Position numbers and translations under genes: made by a program. From contig JAQTQC010000009.1 in assembly GCA_028712505.1 (NCBI GenBank), positions 1 through 52,954 on the forward strand: a stretch of DNA of 52,954 nt. Direction: 5' to 3'. Below are positions 44,153-52,024 of this stretch, piece after piece (the stretch's first letter is position 1; each line of letters opens with the position of its first letter). Below the pieces are notes generated by a model. It was not told the origin of the DNA. It searched no databases and saw nothing but the letters and a program-made list of their open reading frames with translations. This stretch comes from Candidatus Omnitrophota bacterium (lineage in GTDB: Bacteria; Omnitrophota; Gorgyraeia; Gygaellales; Profunditerraquicolaceae).

Positions 44153-44194
44153 ATTATAGAACAAATACAAATAAACTCCCAAAAATATTTGTTC
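44153..44194 (-). promoter_or_regulatory. Promoter of the LOG gene within an inverted repeat
   Basis: TTGGGA (44177-44182), 18 bp, perfect TATAAT (44153-44158) on the minus strand. The repeats GAACAAATA (44159-44167) and TATTTGTTC (44186-44194) flank the -35 and start right after the helicase stop, so the same hairpin could end helicase transcription. Confidence 0.5.
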
Positions 44195-44195
44195 T

Positions 44196-45518
44196 TTAAA
44201 CCAGGCTGGCGAACCGCTCGCTAAATTCATAGATGCGTTCGTCAAATATAATGTCGCTGTGCACCACCGGACGCTTAAGCTTTATGCCATCCAAGCAAGT
44301 GCATCGGCTAAGCGCAACATACAACTGGCCGTGGGTAAAGGCGCCATGCCCAAGATCGATGATCACTTTATCAAAAGTCTGCCCCTGGCTCTTATGAATC
44401 GTTATCGCCCAGGCCAGTTTGAGGGGGTATTGAGCAAATTCCCCTACGACTTCATCTTCTATTTTGTCCTCCTCTTCATTATAACTATACTCGATTCTCT
44501 CCCACTTCGTAATCGGGACATCATACTCAAAACCATTAATATCCACGACAATCGAGTCTTGCGATAAAGCTGCAACCTTAGCCAGCGTGCCGTTCACCCA
44601 TCTTTTGTCAGGATCATTCTTTATCAAGATTACCTGCGCGCCCTTTTTAAGCCTTAATGATGCTTCAGCCGGATATGCCGGCTCTTCGAATCTACCGGTA
44701 GCCATAGCTTTATATACAATCTCTTTGCCGGGAAGCTTAGACAAACGCTCCTGATTTATCGCCTCTGCCAGCCTATTAGTCGTGCTCAGAATTACGGTTG
44801 ACTCTTCACGGGAAACTGTAGCATCTTTGCGCACCTTCTTATTTAATATCTTAAGGTCTTCTTCGGTATGCTCTTTATTCCTCACCCGGTTTAAAAGCTC
44901 CATAAAAGAACTGTCTTTTTGCCGGTAGATAGTCGATAGCTCGATTTTCTTAATATGGCAGTCGTCAAATACCTTGGCGCTGAAAAAATACGGGCTTAAA
45001 TACCGCTCCCCTAAAAGCTGTTTTGCTTCATCTTCCACTACCGGGGACAACTGGAAAAGATCCCCGAAAAATACCATCTGGACCCCGCCAAACGGTTTTT
45101 TCATTCTGCCGCAGTTAAGGCGTAACGCGTAATCTATGCCATCCATAAGATCCGAACGAACCATCGAGACCTCATCGATAATGATCATATCGAGATTCTC
45201 AAACAGGCTCCTGTCTTTAAGGCGCCTTATCGTATCTTTTTGGATAATCTTTGGTGGAAGCCTGAAGAAAGAATGGACGGTTTGGCCGCCGACATTAACC
45301 GCGGCAACCCCTGTCGGAGCCAATACGATTATATTCTTACCGGTATTTGCCTTGAAATATTTTAAAAGAGTAGATTTACCGGTGCCTGCCTTGCCTGTAA
45401 TAAAAAGGCATTCCTTGGTGCGCTCCATAAGGTCAAACGCCGACTTGAATTCGTCATTTATATCAAGGTTGTCCGGAAGTTGATCTTTAGCTGTCGCCTG
45501 GCTGGTGAAAAATTTCAT
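44196..45518 (-). CDS. PIF1-like DNA helicase
   Basis: 440 residues, superfamily 1B. Walker A TGKAGTGKST (41-50), APTGVAAVNVGGQTVHSFF, IDEVSMVRSDL, FFGDLFQLSPV, and late TIHKSQGQTFDKVIIDLG with YVALSRC. It unwinds DNA 5'-3' and may resolve G-quadruplexes or R-loops, by family knowledge. No nuclease domain is attached. A TATAAT directly abuts the ATG, so the start may be slightly further in. Confidence 0.88.
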   Translation of the reverse strand: MKFFTSQATAKDQLPDNLDINDEFKSAFDLMERTKECLFITGKAGTGKSTLLKYFKANTGKNIIVLAPTGVAAVNVGGQTVHSFFRLPPKIIQKDTIRRLKDRSLFENLDMIIIDEVSMVRSDLMDGIDYALRLNCGRMKKPFGGVQMVFFGDLFQLSPVVEDEAKQLLGERYLSPYFFSAKVFDDCHIKKIELSTIYRQKDSSFMELLNRVRNKEHTEEDLKILNKKVRKDATVSREESTVILSTTNRLAEAINQERLSKLPGKEIVYKAMATGRFEEPAYPAEASLRLKKGAQVILIKNDPDKRWVNGTLAKVAALSQDSIVVDINGFEYDVPITKWERIEYSYNEEEDKIEDEVVGEFAQYPLKLAWAITIHKSQGQTFDKVIIDLGHGAFTHGQLYVALSRCTCLDGIKLKRPVVHSDIIFDERIYEFSERFASLV

Positions 45519-45533
45519 ATTATATCTTTCTGA

Positions 45534-46358
45534 TTACCTCCAGATAATCTTGGCAGGATTACGCATAGGTATCCGGCTATAACGGTATTTCGAGTGGCCA
45601 ATCATCATTACCGCGCCGGCTGCCGCGTGCGAAGACAAGCCTGTAAATTTTCTTACCTTATCCGACATATTGATCGCCATATTCACATAACCGGCCCAGC
45701 AAGCTCCCAACCCCAGGCCATATGCCGCCAGCTCCAAATATGTCCCCGCTATCGTGCATGACTGCGGAACCATCGGATCATCCTTAATGCCATAAGCAAT
45801 CACTATACAGGGCGCGTTACGACAGATTAAATCCTCTCCGTTTTTCCAAGCATTAAGCAGGCGATCAAAACGAAAAGATATGGCCATCTGATTTTTGGCT
45901 TCCAAAAGCTCTCCTATCCATTCCACAATCAAGGCGCCTAATTCATGCACCTTATCTTTACCCATAATTGAAATCCAGCTCACCGGCTGGCGATTGATCC
46001 CGGTAGGAGCATAACGGGCAATATCCAAAAGTTTTTCGATTGATTCTTTAGTTACCGGCTCATCTTTATAGTTGCGGATCGACCGCCGGCTTTTAAGTAA
46101 AAGCTCTGTTTGCTCGGCGTTCGGCAGTTTTGCGTAATCCAGGCGCAGGGCGTCTTTAACATCCATTGTAGAAAGCTTGATTGAGCCTTTCGGACAGAAC
46201 GCAAAGCATTGGCCGCAATTAATACAAGCCTCCCCTCCTCCCGGCACAAACTCCGGCACGCGCTCCTTCTCATTCATTTTTAAAATATGCATCGGGCAAA
46301 TTTCTACACATTTCCCATCCCCGGCGCAAGTATTCTTATCGACTTCAATAGTAATCAT
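45534..46358 (-). CDS. Ferredoxin-nitroreductase fusion
   Basis: About 274 residues. An N-terminal 2x[4Fe-4S] domain: first motif C11-x2-D14-x2-C17-x3-C21P with Asp in place of the second Cys; second motif CINCGQCFAFCP is complete. Residues 85-270 are a FMN nitroreductase domain (SRRSIRNYKDEPV, YAPTGINRQPVSW, GLGACWAGY). It may pass electrons from a ferredoxin to FMN. The ATG at 46358 has GGGGGAGGT upstream, better than 46373. It ends 15 nt ahead of the helicase. Confidence 0.87.
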   Translation of the reverse strand: MITIEVDKNTCAGDGKCVEICPMHILKMNEKERVPEFVPGGGEACINCGQCFAFCPKGSIKLSTMDVKDALRLDYAKLPNAEQTELLLKSRRSIRNYKDEPVTKESIEKLLDIARYAPTGINRQPVSWISIMGKDKVHELGALIVEWIGELLEAKNQMAISFRFDRLLNAWKNGEDLICRNAPCIVIAYGIKDDPMVPQSCTIAGTYLELAAYGLGLGACWAGYVNMAINMSDKVRKFTGLSSHAAAGAVMMIGHSKYRYSRIPMRNPAKIIWR

Positions 46359-46421
46359 CGCTACCTCCCCCATCCAAGCGTCATTACAAGTCCGCTAAAA
46401 CCTAAACCCGAAAACATCATT

Positions 46422-46949
46422 TTATTTCTTCGGTTTATCCGCGAGCGCTTTCCAAAGGAATAAACCCGCCAGCAAAACAACAATCACCAGCCAATGATTA
46501 ATGTGTAAAACTTGAGGAACAGTCAGCTTTCCAAAATTCCCCCAACTCAAGAGTGCCTTACTGATAAATGGATAAACGTGCGCGAAAATTCCGGCACCCG
46601 CAATCATCCCAAGTATCCCCCAAAAAGCGTCAGCGCGGCCTTCTCCTAAGGCGCCCATGGATGTTGCCGGACAATAACCTATCAACGCCCACCCTGCGCC
46701 AAAAATCAACCCTCCAATTACCACCCCTCCCAGCATCATCGGTTTAAGCGCCAACTTGGCCATCGAAAGATCTTTTAATATATATACCCCTACCATTCCG
46801 ACGGCAATCGCCGAAAGCATAAATTTAAGCACAGTCCAATCCTTGAACAACAACAAATCTAACTGCTTCTCATAACGGATAACCCGGCAGCTCTGCAGAA
46901 GCACGCCGAAAATAATCCCGGTAATCAACCCCATGAGGTTTACGCTCAT
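46422..46949 (-). CDS. YeeE/YedE-family sulfur transport half B
   Basis: About 175 residues, four to five membrane helices. Conserved Cys motifs LLQSCRVIR and IGYCPATSMGAL, with GGLIFGAGWALIGYCP typical of the family. Together with the next gene it makes up a full two-half YeeE/YedE (TsuA-like) transporter, likely for thiosulfate or a related sulfur species. The ATG at 46949, behind AAGGAGG, overlaps the other half by 4 nt; the longer frame up to 47075 is not needed. Confidence 0.82.
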   Translation of the reverse strand: MSVNLMGLITGIIFGVLLQSCRVIRYEKQLDLLLFKDWTVLKFMLSAIAVGMVGVYILKDLSMAKLALKPMMLGGVVIGGLIFGAGWALIGYCPATSMGALGEGRADAFWGILGMIAGAGIFAHVYPFISKALLSWGNFGKLTVPQVLHINHWLVIVVLLAGLFLWKALADKPKK

Positions 46950-47467
46950 GACCGCCTCCTTCCGCCGTAAATCACCCGGCTGACGATAATGCCACCGGCA
47001 AAGAAACAAACCAAAGCGACTACGCTGCTTAAGGATAACTGCATAACCCCGCTTAAACCATGTCCGCTGGGGCAACCGTCAGCCAACCTGGCGCCGAATA
47101 TAGCGATGGCTCCTCCGCAAAACGCGCCCAGGCCCCGCTTAACCGCAGATGGACCAAACCGTTCCCGCCATTTATCCGGAACAGCTTGCAATTTAAAAGA
47201 CCTGGTAGTTAAAGAGGCGATTAGAGAACCAATCAACACCCCGACAACAAACATCCATTGCCAATCTACAACCGGAGCTTCTTTAGTATAATATTCCATC
47301 CGGGTTGTCAGCGCGGGGATAACGGTATTTTCAATAAATCCCGCGGCCCGGACAAAGGTAGTCGAGGCTCCAAAAAACTTACCGGTAATCCAAACCGAGG
47401 CAACAGCCAACAACCCGCTTAACGCCCCGCCCAGATACGGATTCATTATTTTACTTTTTTCCGGCAT
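46946..47467 (-). CDS. YeeE/YedE-family sulfur transport half A
   Basis: 173 residues, about four membrane helices. The key motif is GARLADGCPSGHGLSGV, with the conserved Cys thought to bind the sulfur substrate in this family. A periplasm-side segment of about 35 residues follows the first helix. It is read before half B with an ATGA overlap. TusA or a sulfurtransferase is not next to it. Confidence 0.82.
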   Translation of the reverse strand: MPEKSKIMNPYLGGALSGLLAVASVWITGKFFGASTTFVRAAGFIENTVIPALTTRMEYYTKEAPVVDWQWMFVVGVLIGSLIASLTTRSFKLQAVPDKWRERFGPSAVKRGLGAFCGGAIAIFGARLADGCPSGHGLSGVMQLSLSSVVALVCFFAGGIIVSRVIYGGRRRS

Positions 47468-47554
47468 AAGCTCCTCCTATTCTCCGCCACTTAAACAACC
47501 TCAACCCGTTTAACTTTATCTTCCAGGCTTCCATATCTAAAAATAGAACTTCTC

Positions 47555-48301
47555 TTACCGCGCCATAAGCGCAAACACACCCCAGCCCAGGTATTCACGC
47601 GTATAAGTAGCGTGGCGCTCAGGTTCCGAGGTCAATTGGGCTCGAACTTCTTTGACCAATTCATCGCCGGGATTGGCTTCAAGCCATCGACGCATAGTAA
47701 GCCATTTGGCCGCCTCGTATCTGTCCCAGCCGTCTTGGTCAGCCAGAATCATTTCCACAACGTCATAACCCAGGTTGCTGAAAGACGCAAGAAGTTTCGG
47801 AAGGATGAGAAAGTCAGAGATTGAATGGGCAAGACAACCCCTGGCAACATCTTCTGTTGGAGGTAACTGCCGCCAGTATGGTTCGCCGATGAGAATGATT
47901 CCTCCGGTGCGCAGGCTCCGCGCCAGAAGCTCAATCGTGCCGCTCACTCCCCCGCCAATCCAAGTAGCACCGACACAGGCTGCCACATCGACCTTTTTAT
48001 CAGAGACATAACCAGCAGCATCGCCATGGATAAACTTTACTTTATCGGCAACGCCAAGTTCTACAGCTCGGAGCTTCGCTTGCTCGGTAAACAACTGGCT
48101 CATATCAACGCCGATACCGGTAATGCCATAATCCCGCGCCCAAGTGCACAACATCTCCCCCGAACCACTGCCAAGGTCAAGAATCTTAGCCCCCGATTCC
48201 AAACGCAGCGCCGCGCCAAGAGTAGCAAGCTTGTCAGGTGTAATCGGATTGTGGATGCGATGAGCGCTTTCAGTGATGTTAAATATACGTGGAATATCCA
48301 T
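47555..48301 (-). CDS. Class I SAM-dependent methyltransferase
   Basis: 248 residues. Motif I LDLGSGSGEMLCTWA, then GVDMSQLF, FIHGDAAGYV, and VGATWIGGG; the C-terminus carries extra helices (EANPGDELVKEV, YTREYLGWGVFALMAR). The substrate cannot be read from the sequence; small-molecule methyltransferases look like this. It stands alone between the transporter pair and the defence-type genes. Confidence 0.78.
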   Translation of the reverse strand: MDIPRIFNITESAHRIHNPITPDKLATLGAALRLESGAKILDLGSGSGEMLCTWARDYGITGIGVDMSQLFTEQAKLRAVELGVADKVKFIHGDAAGYVSDKKVDVAACVGATWIGGGVSGTIELLARSLRTGGIILIGEPYWRQLPPTEDVARGCLAHSISDFLILPKLLASFSNLGYDVVEMILADQDGWDRYEAAKWLTMRRWLEANPGDELVKEVRAQLTSEPERHATYTREYLGWGVFALMAR

Positions 48302-48431
48302 TGCAAAAATCTCCTTTTCTTAAAAGTTATTGAATGTTTCTACTTAATCGTATTTACAAGCATAATTCTCAAATAATGACTCATAAAAAATAGAATCATC
48401 CTCCTTATTTCCTGCCAACTAAACTCACCTA
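48302..48431. other. Intergenic region between methyltransferase and ATPase genes
   Basis: AT-rich, 130 bp. It has one AAGGAGG on the minus strand near 48410, followed too closely by an ATG for a 19-codon frame. I do not call a gene. No strong promoter or terminator was seen. Confidence 0.4.
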
Positions 48432-50087
48432 TTATTTAATAAAAATCTTTTTTATTCTACCCTTGATATTTTCGTAAACTGTGGTCAACTTTCTTTTTGC
48501 TTCATCCGTCAAACGCGCAGTATGCATCAAAGCATCGCGTATAGGCTTATATTGCTTGGAGTCATTAGGAAGACTATTCTGCCCACCCGTTTTATCAACA
48601 AGATTCGCGAGTCCCTGCATATCTAGATAGCTTACATCGGCATTTACTTGTCGAAGATCAATATTAATATTCCCTGCCGTTTTATTTTGTGTTTCCTTTT
48701 GCTTCCACGCATCAATATCCCTCTGCGCTTCAGATGTTATCGTAATATTCTTTTCATGTATAAACTTTCTAATCAAGTTTTCCGAAATGAAACAATCAGC
48801 ATATGACGCAAAGTTAAAAGCCGCATCTGCGCCAAGCTCATTTACCCAACTATCAACTTTCTTTTTATTCGCGGATTCTTTGGGTAGTAAAAAATCTTCT
48901 GTTACTACATTGTATAATTCCTCGGCTTTTCTTTCTTTCGCAGATATTGTCGTATTATCAGGATCTCCATCTTTACGATACTTCCTGCGCCAAATATCCC
49001 AATCGCTGAGTATTTTGCCAATAATTTTATCGCGGAGAAAATCCAAGAGATCTTTGTATTTAGGGTCATCAGCAACAATACTTTCACGACTGCTGGTAAA
49101 TCTATCAGATCCATCATCCAAATCGTTGAAATGGATCTGCCCATATAAGTAACTTTCAACGACTCTAGCCGTTGGGATATGTTTAAGAATATCCCTTTCA
49201 CGCAATCTTCCATTTACAAAAAGATCGACACCGACTCTTTCGTCCATAGCGATTATCTTCAAATCGCGAGGTTTTTCTACCGATGCGATAAATCCTTTTA
49301 CACGGGTGTCGAACTTAAACTGTCCTATCTCTTTGAGTTCGAAATTTACGCACAACCTATCAATATACGGATCCTGGATATCATTGATCTTCCACAAGAA
49401 CTGCGTGCGCGAAGCCAAATCGTCCAAACATTCATGAGTAACCTTATCGTCCCCGATATAAATTTTGAAATCCGGATCAATCAAAGAAAAACGGAAATAC
49501 AACGCAACTATTTTCTTCAGAAAAGTCAAACTGTGTTTTATTCCATCTTTTATGTTCTCGAAATAAATGATGGTCCCCTGGTCATGGTCCTTTGTGAATT
49601 GTGCAAAAGTATCAAATTTCACATCCCCTAGCTGGTATTCTTTAGGAGTCAAATCGTCTGTAATAGCCTTATCCAAACCTGAATTATCTATGACTCCACC
49701 AATATAATCTCCACCAGCCTTTTTCGATATGACCACGATCTTTTCTGCACAGGACAGCAAAGCGAGCTTACCTATACCCTTCCGTCCTATATAAGGCCTA
49801 TTTTTGTGCGGCGACGAATGCCCATCTCTCCTTTTGGAATAGCCTATTTTCAAAAACTTATTTTGAAAATCATCCGCCGTCATACCAACACCATCGTCTT
49901 TTATAAGAAAACTCTTGTTCTCCTGATCAATATAAATATGTACATTCTCCGCGTTGGCATCCCAAGCATTTGATACAGCTTCTCCAAGTACAGTGGCAAA
50001 ACTTCTGTATAAATTTCTCCCTAAGTGATTTAAAACACTCAAAGAAATCTCAAATGAAAATTTCTGTTCTTCGGGTTGTTTAGTCAT
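48432..50087 (-). CDS. GHKL ATPase (MORC/MutL/Hsp90-like) paired with a DNA methyltransferase
   Basis: 551 residues. The N-terminal HATPase domain is clear: EAVSNAWDANA (36-46, N-box), KDDGVGM (63-69) and GRKGIGKLAL (101-110). A transducer-like middle part follows to about 360. The C-terminal third is helical and charged and ends with KPIRDALMH (R517, H522), an RxxxxH pattern as in HEPN ribonucleases. Such ATPases occur in restriction-modification loci of bacteria. The start overlaps the C5 methyltransferase gene by 8 nt, so they act together, most likely in defence. No separate nuclease gene is in the pair. Confidence 0.75.
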   Translation of the reverse strand: MTKQPEEQKFSFEISLSVLNHLGRNLYRSFATVLGEAVSNAWDANAENVHIYIDQENKSFLIKDDGVGMTADDFQNKFLKIGYSKRRDGHSSPHKNRPYIGRKGIGKLALLSCAEKIVVISKKAGGDYIGGVIDNSGLDKAITDDLTPKEYQLGDVKFDTFAQFTKDHDQGTIIYFENIKDGIKHSLTFLKKIVALYFRFSLIDPDFKIYIGDDKVTHECLDDLASRTQFLWKINDIQDPYIDRLCVNFELKEIGQFKFDTRVKGFIASVEKPRDLKIIAMDERVGVDLFVNGRLRERDILKHIPTARVVESYLYGQIHFNDLDDGSDRFTSSRESIVADDPKYKDLLDFLRDKIIGKILSDWDIWRRKYRKDGDPDNTTISAKERKAEELYNVVTEDFLLPKESANKKKVDSWVNELGADAAFNFASYADCFISENLIRKFIHEKNITITSEAQRDIDAWKQKETQNKTAGNINIDLRQVNADVSYLDMQGLANLVDKTGGQNSLPNDSKQYKPIRDALMHTARLTDEAKRKLTTVYENIKGRIKKIFIK

Positions 50088-51123
50088 AAAACCCCTTGAT
50101 ATGTGAAATAATACTTTCCCCGATTATTTCCCCAAGACGCACAGGAACAGCATTACCTATATGCCTACCCATTTGTCTAATCAATACTTTTCCATTTCTA
50201 GGAATAAATTTATATCTCTTGGGAAAAGTTTGTAAAAGTGCCCCCTCACGTAATGAAAGTGCCCGGTTTTGTTCAGGATGCCCAAATCTACCAGTACCGA
50301 AAGCATAGAATTGAGTTGTAATCGTCGGTGATGGCTTATCCCATTCCATCCGCCCATAAACAGATGAATATGTTGCACCTGTCTTTTTCTTATGACATTC
50401 TACCAAAAGTTCTTCATCCCAGTCATACCATTTCCCACCAGGGACCGACTGTATGATACGTCTTAAATTGATTGGAGATAATCTTGAACATCGATGTAAA
50501 ATATCTCTACTATCAATATCACCATTGGAAATTTCGTTTAGATCTCCAATGGTTTCTCTTACAGTTCTATATTTTTCTCTAAGATGAGTCTTAGGAATTA
50601 AGTTAATTGGCCCCAACAATGAAGATAATAGCACCAATCTAGACCGCTTCTGAGGAACACCATAATCAGGACAATATACCACTCCATATGAAACGTGATA
50701 TCCGTTTTGCCTCAAAACCGTTAAGAAATCATTAAAAACATCGTATTTTCTCAATTGTGGCACATTTTCCATTGAAACAATTTCTGGTCTAATCTCTTGA
50801 ATTTTCCTCGCGAAATCATCGAGTAAACGCCACTTCTGGGATTTTTCTCTATCTAACACTTTCAAGGTATGTTTGGAAAAAGTCTGACAAGGAGCACAAC
50901 CAACCAGGATCTTGATATCGCTCCCATTATAAAGCTCGTTCAATTCTTGAGCCGAGACATCCGAAACACTTTTGTGAATAAATGTAGTATTATTGGCCTC
51001 ATAAGCGTACCGACAGCTTTCATCAATATCCACTCCGGCAACGATCTCAATACCGGAACGCTTCAAACCATAAGAAAGCCCACCAACCCCACAGAATAAA
51101 TCAACCGCTTTATATTTTACCAT
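50080..51123 (-). CDS. C5-cytosine DNA methyltransferase
   Basis: 347 residues, with Dcm/HhaI-type motifs in order: DLFCGVGGLSYGL (I), CAPCQTFS with catalytic Cys79 (IV), MENVPQL (VI), CPDYGVPQKRSRLVLL (VIII), and at the end GRFGHPEQNRALSLREGALLQTFP (IX) and IGNAVPVRLGE (X). The target-recognition region between VIII and IX is about 100 residues, enough for one site. It probably protects DNA from an activity linked to the GHKL ATPase read just after it. Confidence 0.93.
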   Translation of the reverse strand: MVKYKAVDLFCGVGGLSYGLKRSGIEIVAGVDIDESCRYAYEANNTTFIHKSVSDVSAQELNELYNGSDIKILVGCAPCQTFSKHTLKVLDREKSQKWRLLDDFARKIQEIRPEIVSMENVPQLRKYDVFNDFLTVLRQNGYHVSYGVVYCPDYGVPQKRSRLVLLSSLLGPINLIPKTHLREKYRTVRETIGDLNEISNGDIDSRDILHRCSRLSPINLRRIIQSVPGGKWYDWDEELLVECHKKKTGATYSSVYGRMEWDKPSPTITTQFYAFGTGRFGHPEQNRALSLREGALLQTFPKRYKFIPRNGKVLIRQMGRHIGNAVPVRLGEIIGESIISHIKGFYD

Positions 51124-51332
51124 CTTTCCCCTATCAAATTACTTAGCTAATTCAGCCAACCCTCACTTCGCCACTCATCAACTTCGGTAACAATGTATCT
51201 CGCAAATGCGAAAGCGTGCGAATCTGACCGTAAATAAAGAGAACCATTCTATTTTACTTATTTTGACAGTCTTCTATAGCTTTTGCTTTCTCGGACGTAC
51301 CCACTTAAGCCCCAGAAATATCCTTTAATTTC
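51124..51332. other. Gap holding the HsdS remnant
   Basis: 209 bp between the methyltransferase gene and the tail-anchored protein. Apart from the HsdS fragment it has only short broken frames on the minus strand (for example one ending RRLSK near 51260) that I cannot assign. Confidence 0.4.
51152..51247 (-). pseudogene. Remnant of a type I restriction specificity subunit (HsdS C-terminus)
   Basis: A 31-codon frame whose second half reads QIRTLSHLRDTLLPKLMSGEV, the usual C-terminus of HsdS. A stop codon lies three codons upstream of the ATG, and no target-recognition domain precedes it, so only the end of the gene is left. No Shine-Dalgarno was seen. It suggests a type I system once occupied this place. 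Confidence 0.65.
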
Positions 51333-51731
51333 TTAGCGCCTAGTGAAAAGCATGGCCAATACTGACCCAATAAATGCGCCTATAACTGGCAGCCAAAAAG
51401 TCCATCCCCTACTAAGATTTAATTGGCTATCATGTATTTTGATAGCTGTTTCCATCAAGGTCGCTGTAAGTTCTGGTTTTAATTCGGAGTGATTTTCTTG
51501 GGCATAACGAACAATCAAAGATATTTCTACTCCCTTACCCCGCCGAACCCTAAAAAACTCCCGATGTTCTTCTGCAATCTTAACCCAACTTTCAGCAGAA
51601 ACAGGATCTCTTTGAAATTCTTTCTTAATGCCCTCTTCGGTACGAAATGCCTGTTTATACATTGCCAAGACTTGTATTAAAGCTAGAACATCAGCAAGTC
51701 TATTCTTCTTCGTATATGGTAATTCTCTCAT
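51333..51731 (-). CDS. Small tail-anchored protein, probable winged-helix N-terminus
   Basis: 132 residues of unknown function. Residues 10-80 (RLADVLALIQVLAMYKQAF ... AEEHREFFRVRRGKGVEISLIVRYA) look like a small helical/winged-helix domain known from uncharacterised bacterial proteins. The C-terminus WTFWLPVIGAFIGSVLAMLF is one membrane helix followed by TRR, so the protein would be anchored by its tail facing the cytoplasm. It lies amid restriction genes; a role in defence is inference. Confidence 0.55.
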   Translation of the reverse strand: MRELPYTKKNRLADVLALIQVLAMYKQAFRTEEGIKKEFQRDPVSAESWVKIAEEHREFFRVRRGKGVEISLIVRYAQENHSELKPELTATLMETAIKIHDSQLNLSRGWTFWLPVIGAFIGSVLAMLFTRR

Positions 51732-52024
51732 ATCCCGCCACTTCTATTTATTTAACCCCGTTTACTTAAATTCAACAACTCCATTTCCTACTACTAGCAG
51801 ACATAGAAGAAATAGATCTAAAAAAAATTTAAATAAAACTGCCCTTGCATTATTATCAACTTACTTTTTTTTAGAACAACTCCCCATATTAAAAGCGGCC
51901 AGACTCCGCGCCTGCTTCGTCCCTTTCTGCCAATCTTGACGAACGATCTTTCTTACAGCCCTTGTTGACGATGCCTTATTCGACATAACTTCCCTCCTTT
52001 ATCTCTCTATAATAGGTATGAACT
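51732..52024. other. Gap between the tail-anchored gene and the restriction gene
   Basis: 293 bp, AT-rich. Its right part is taken by the 41-residue gene; the left part (51732-51860) shows no gene, hairpin or promoter I would support. Confidence 0.4.
51861..51986 (-). CDS. 41-residue basic protein
   Basis: A short frame with a strong ribosome site: AAGGAGGGAAGTT directly before ATG at 51986. The product starts MSNKASSTRAVRKIVRQDWQ, has a Cys near the end and finishes with KKK. It follows the type III restriction gene by 38 nt. No family is recognised; the start signal is the main support. Confidence 0.5.
   Translation of the reverse strand: MSNKASSTRAVRKIVRQDWQKGTKQARSLAAFNMGSCSKKK

Noticed and set aside
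48340..48405. 19-codon frame after an AAGGAGG between the methyltransferase and ATPase genes
   Set aside because: The ATG touches the Shine-Dalgarno, the product is a short hydrophobic run without support, and the next ATG is too far away.
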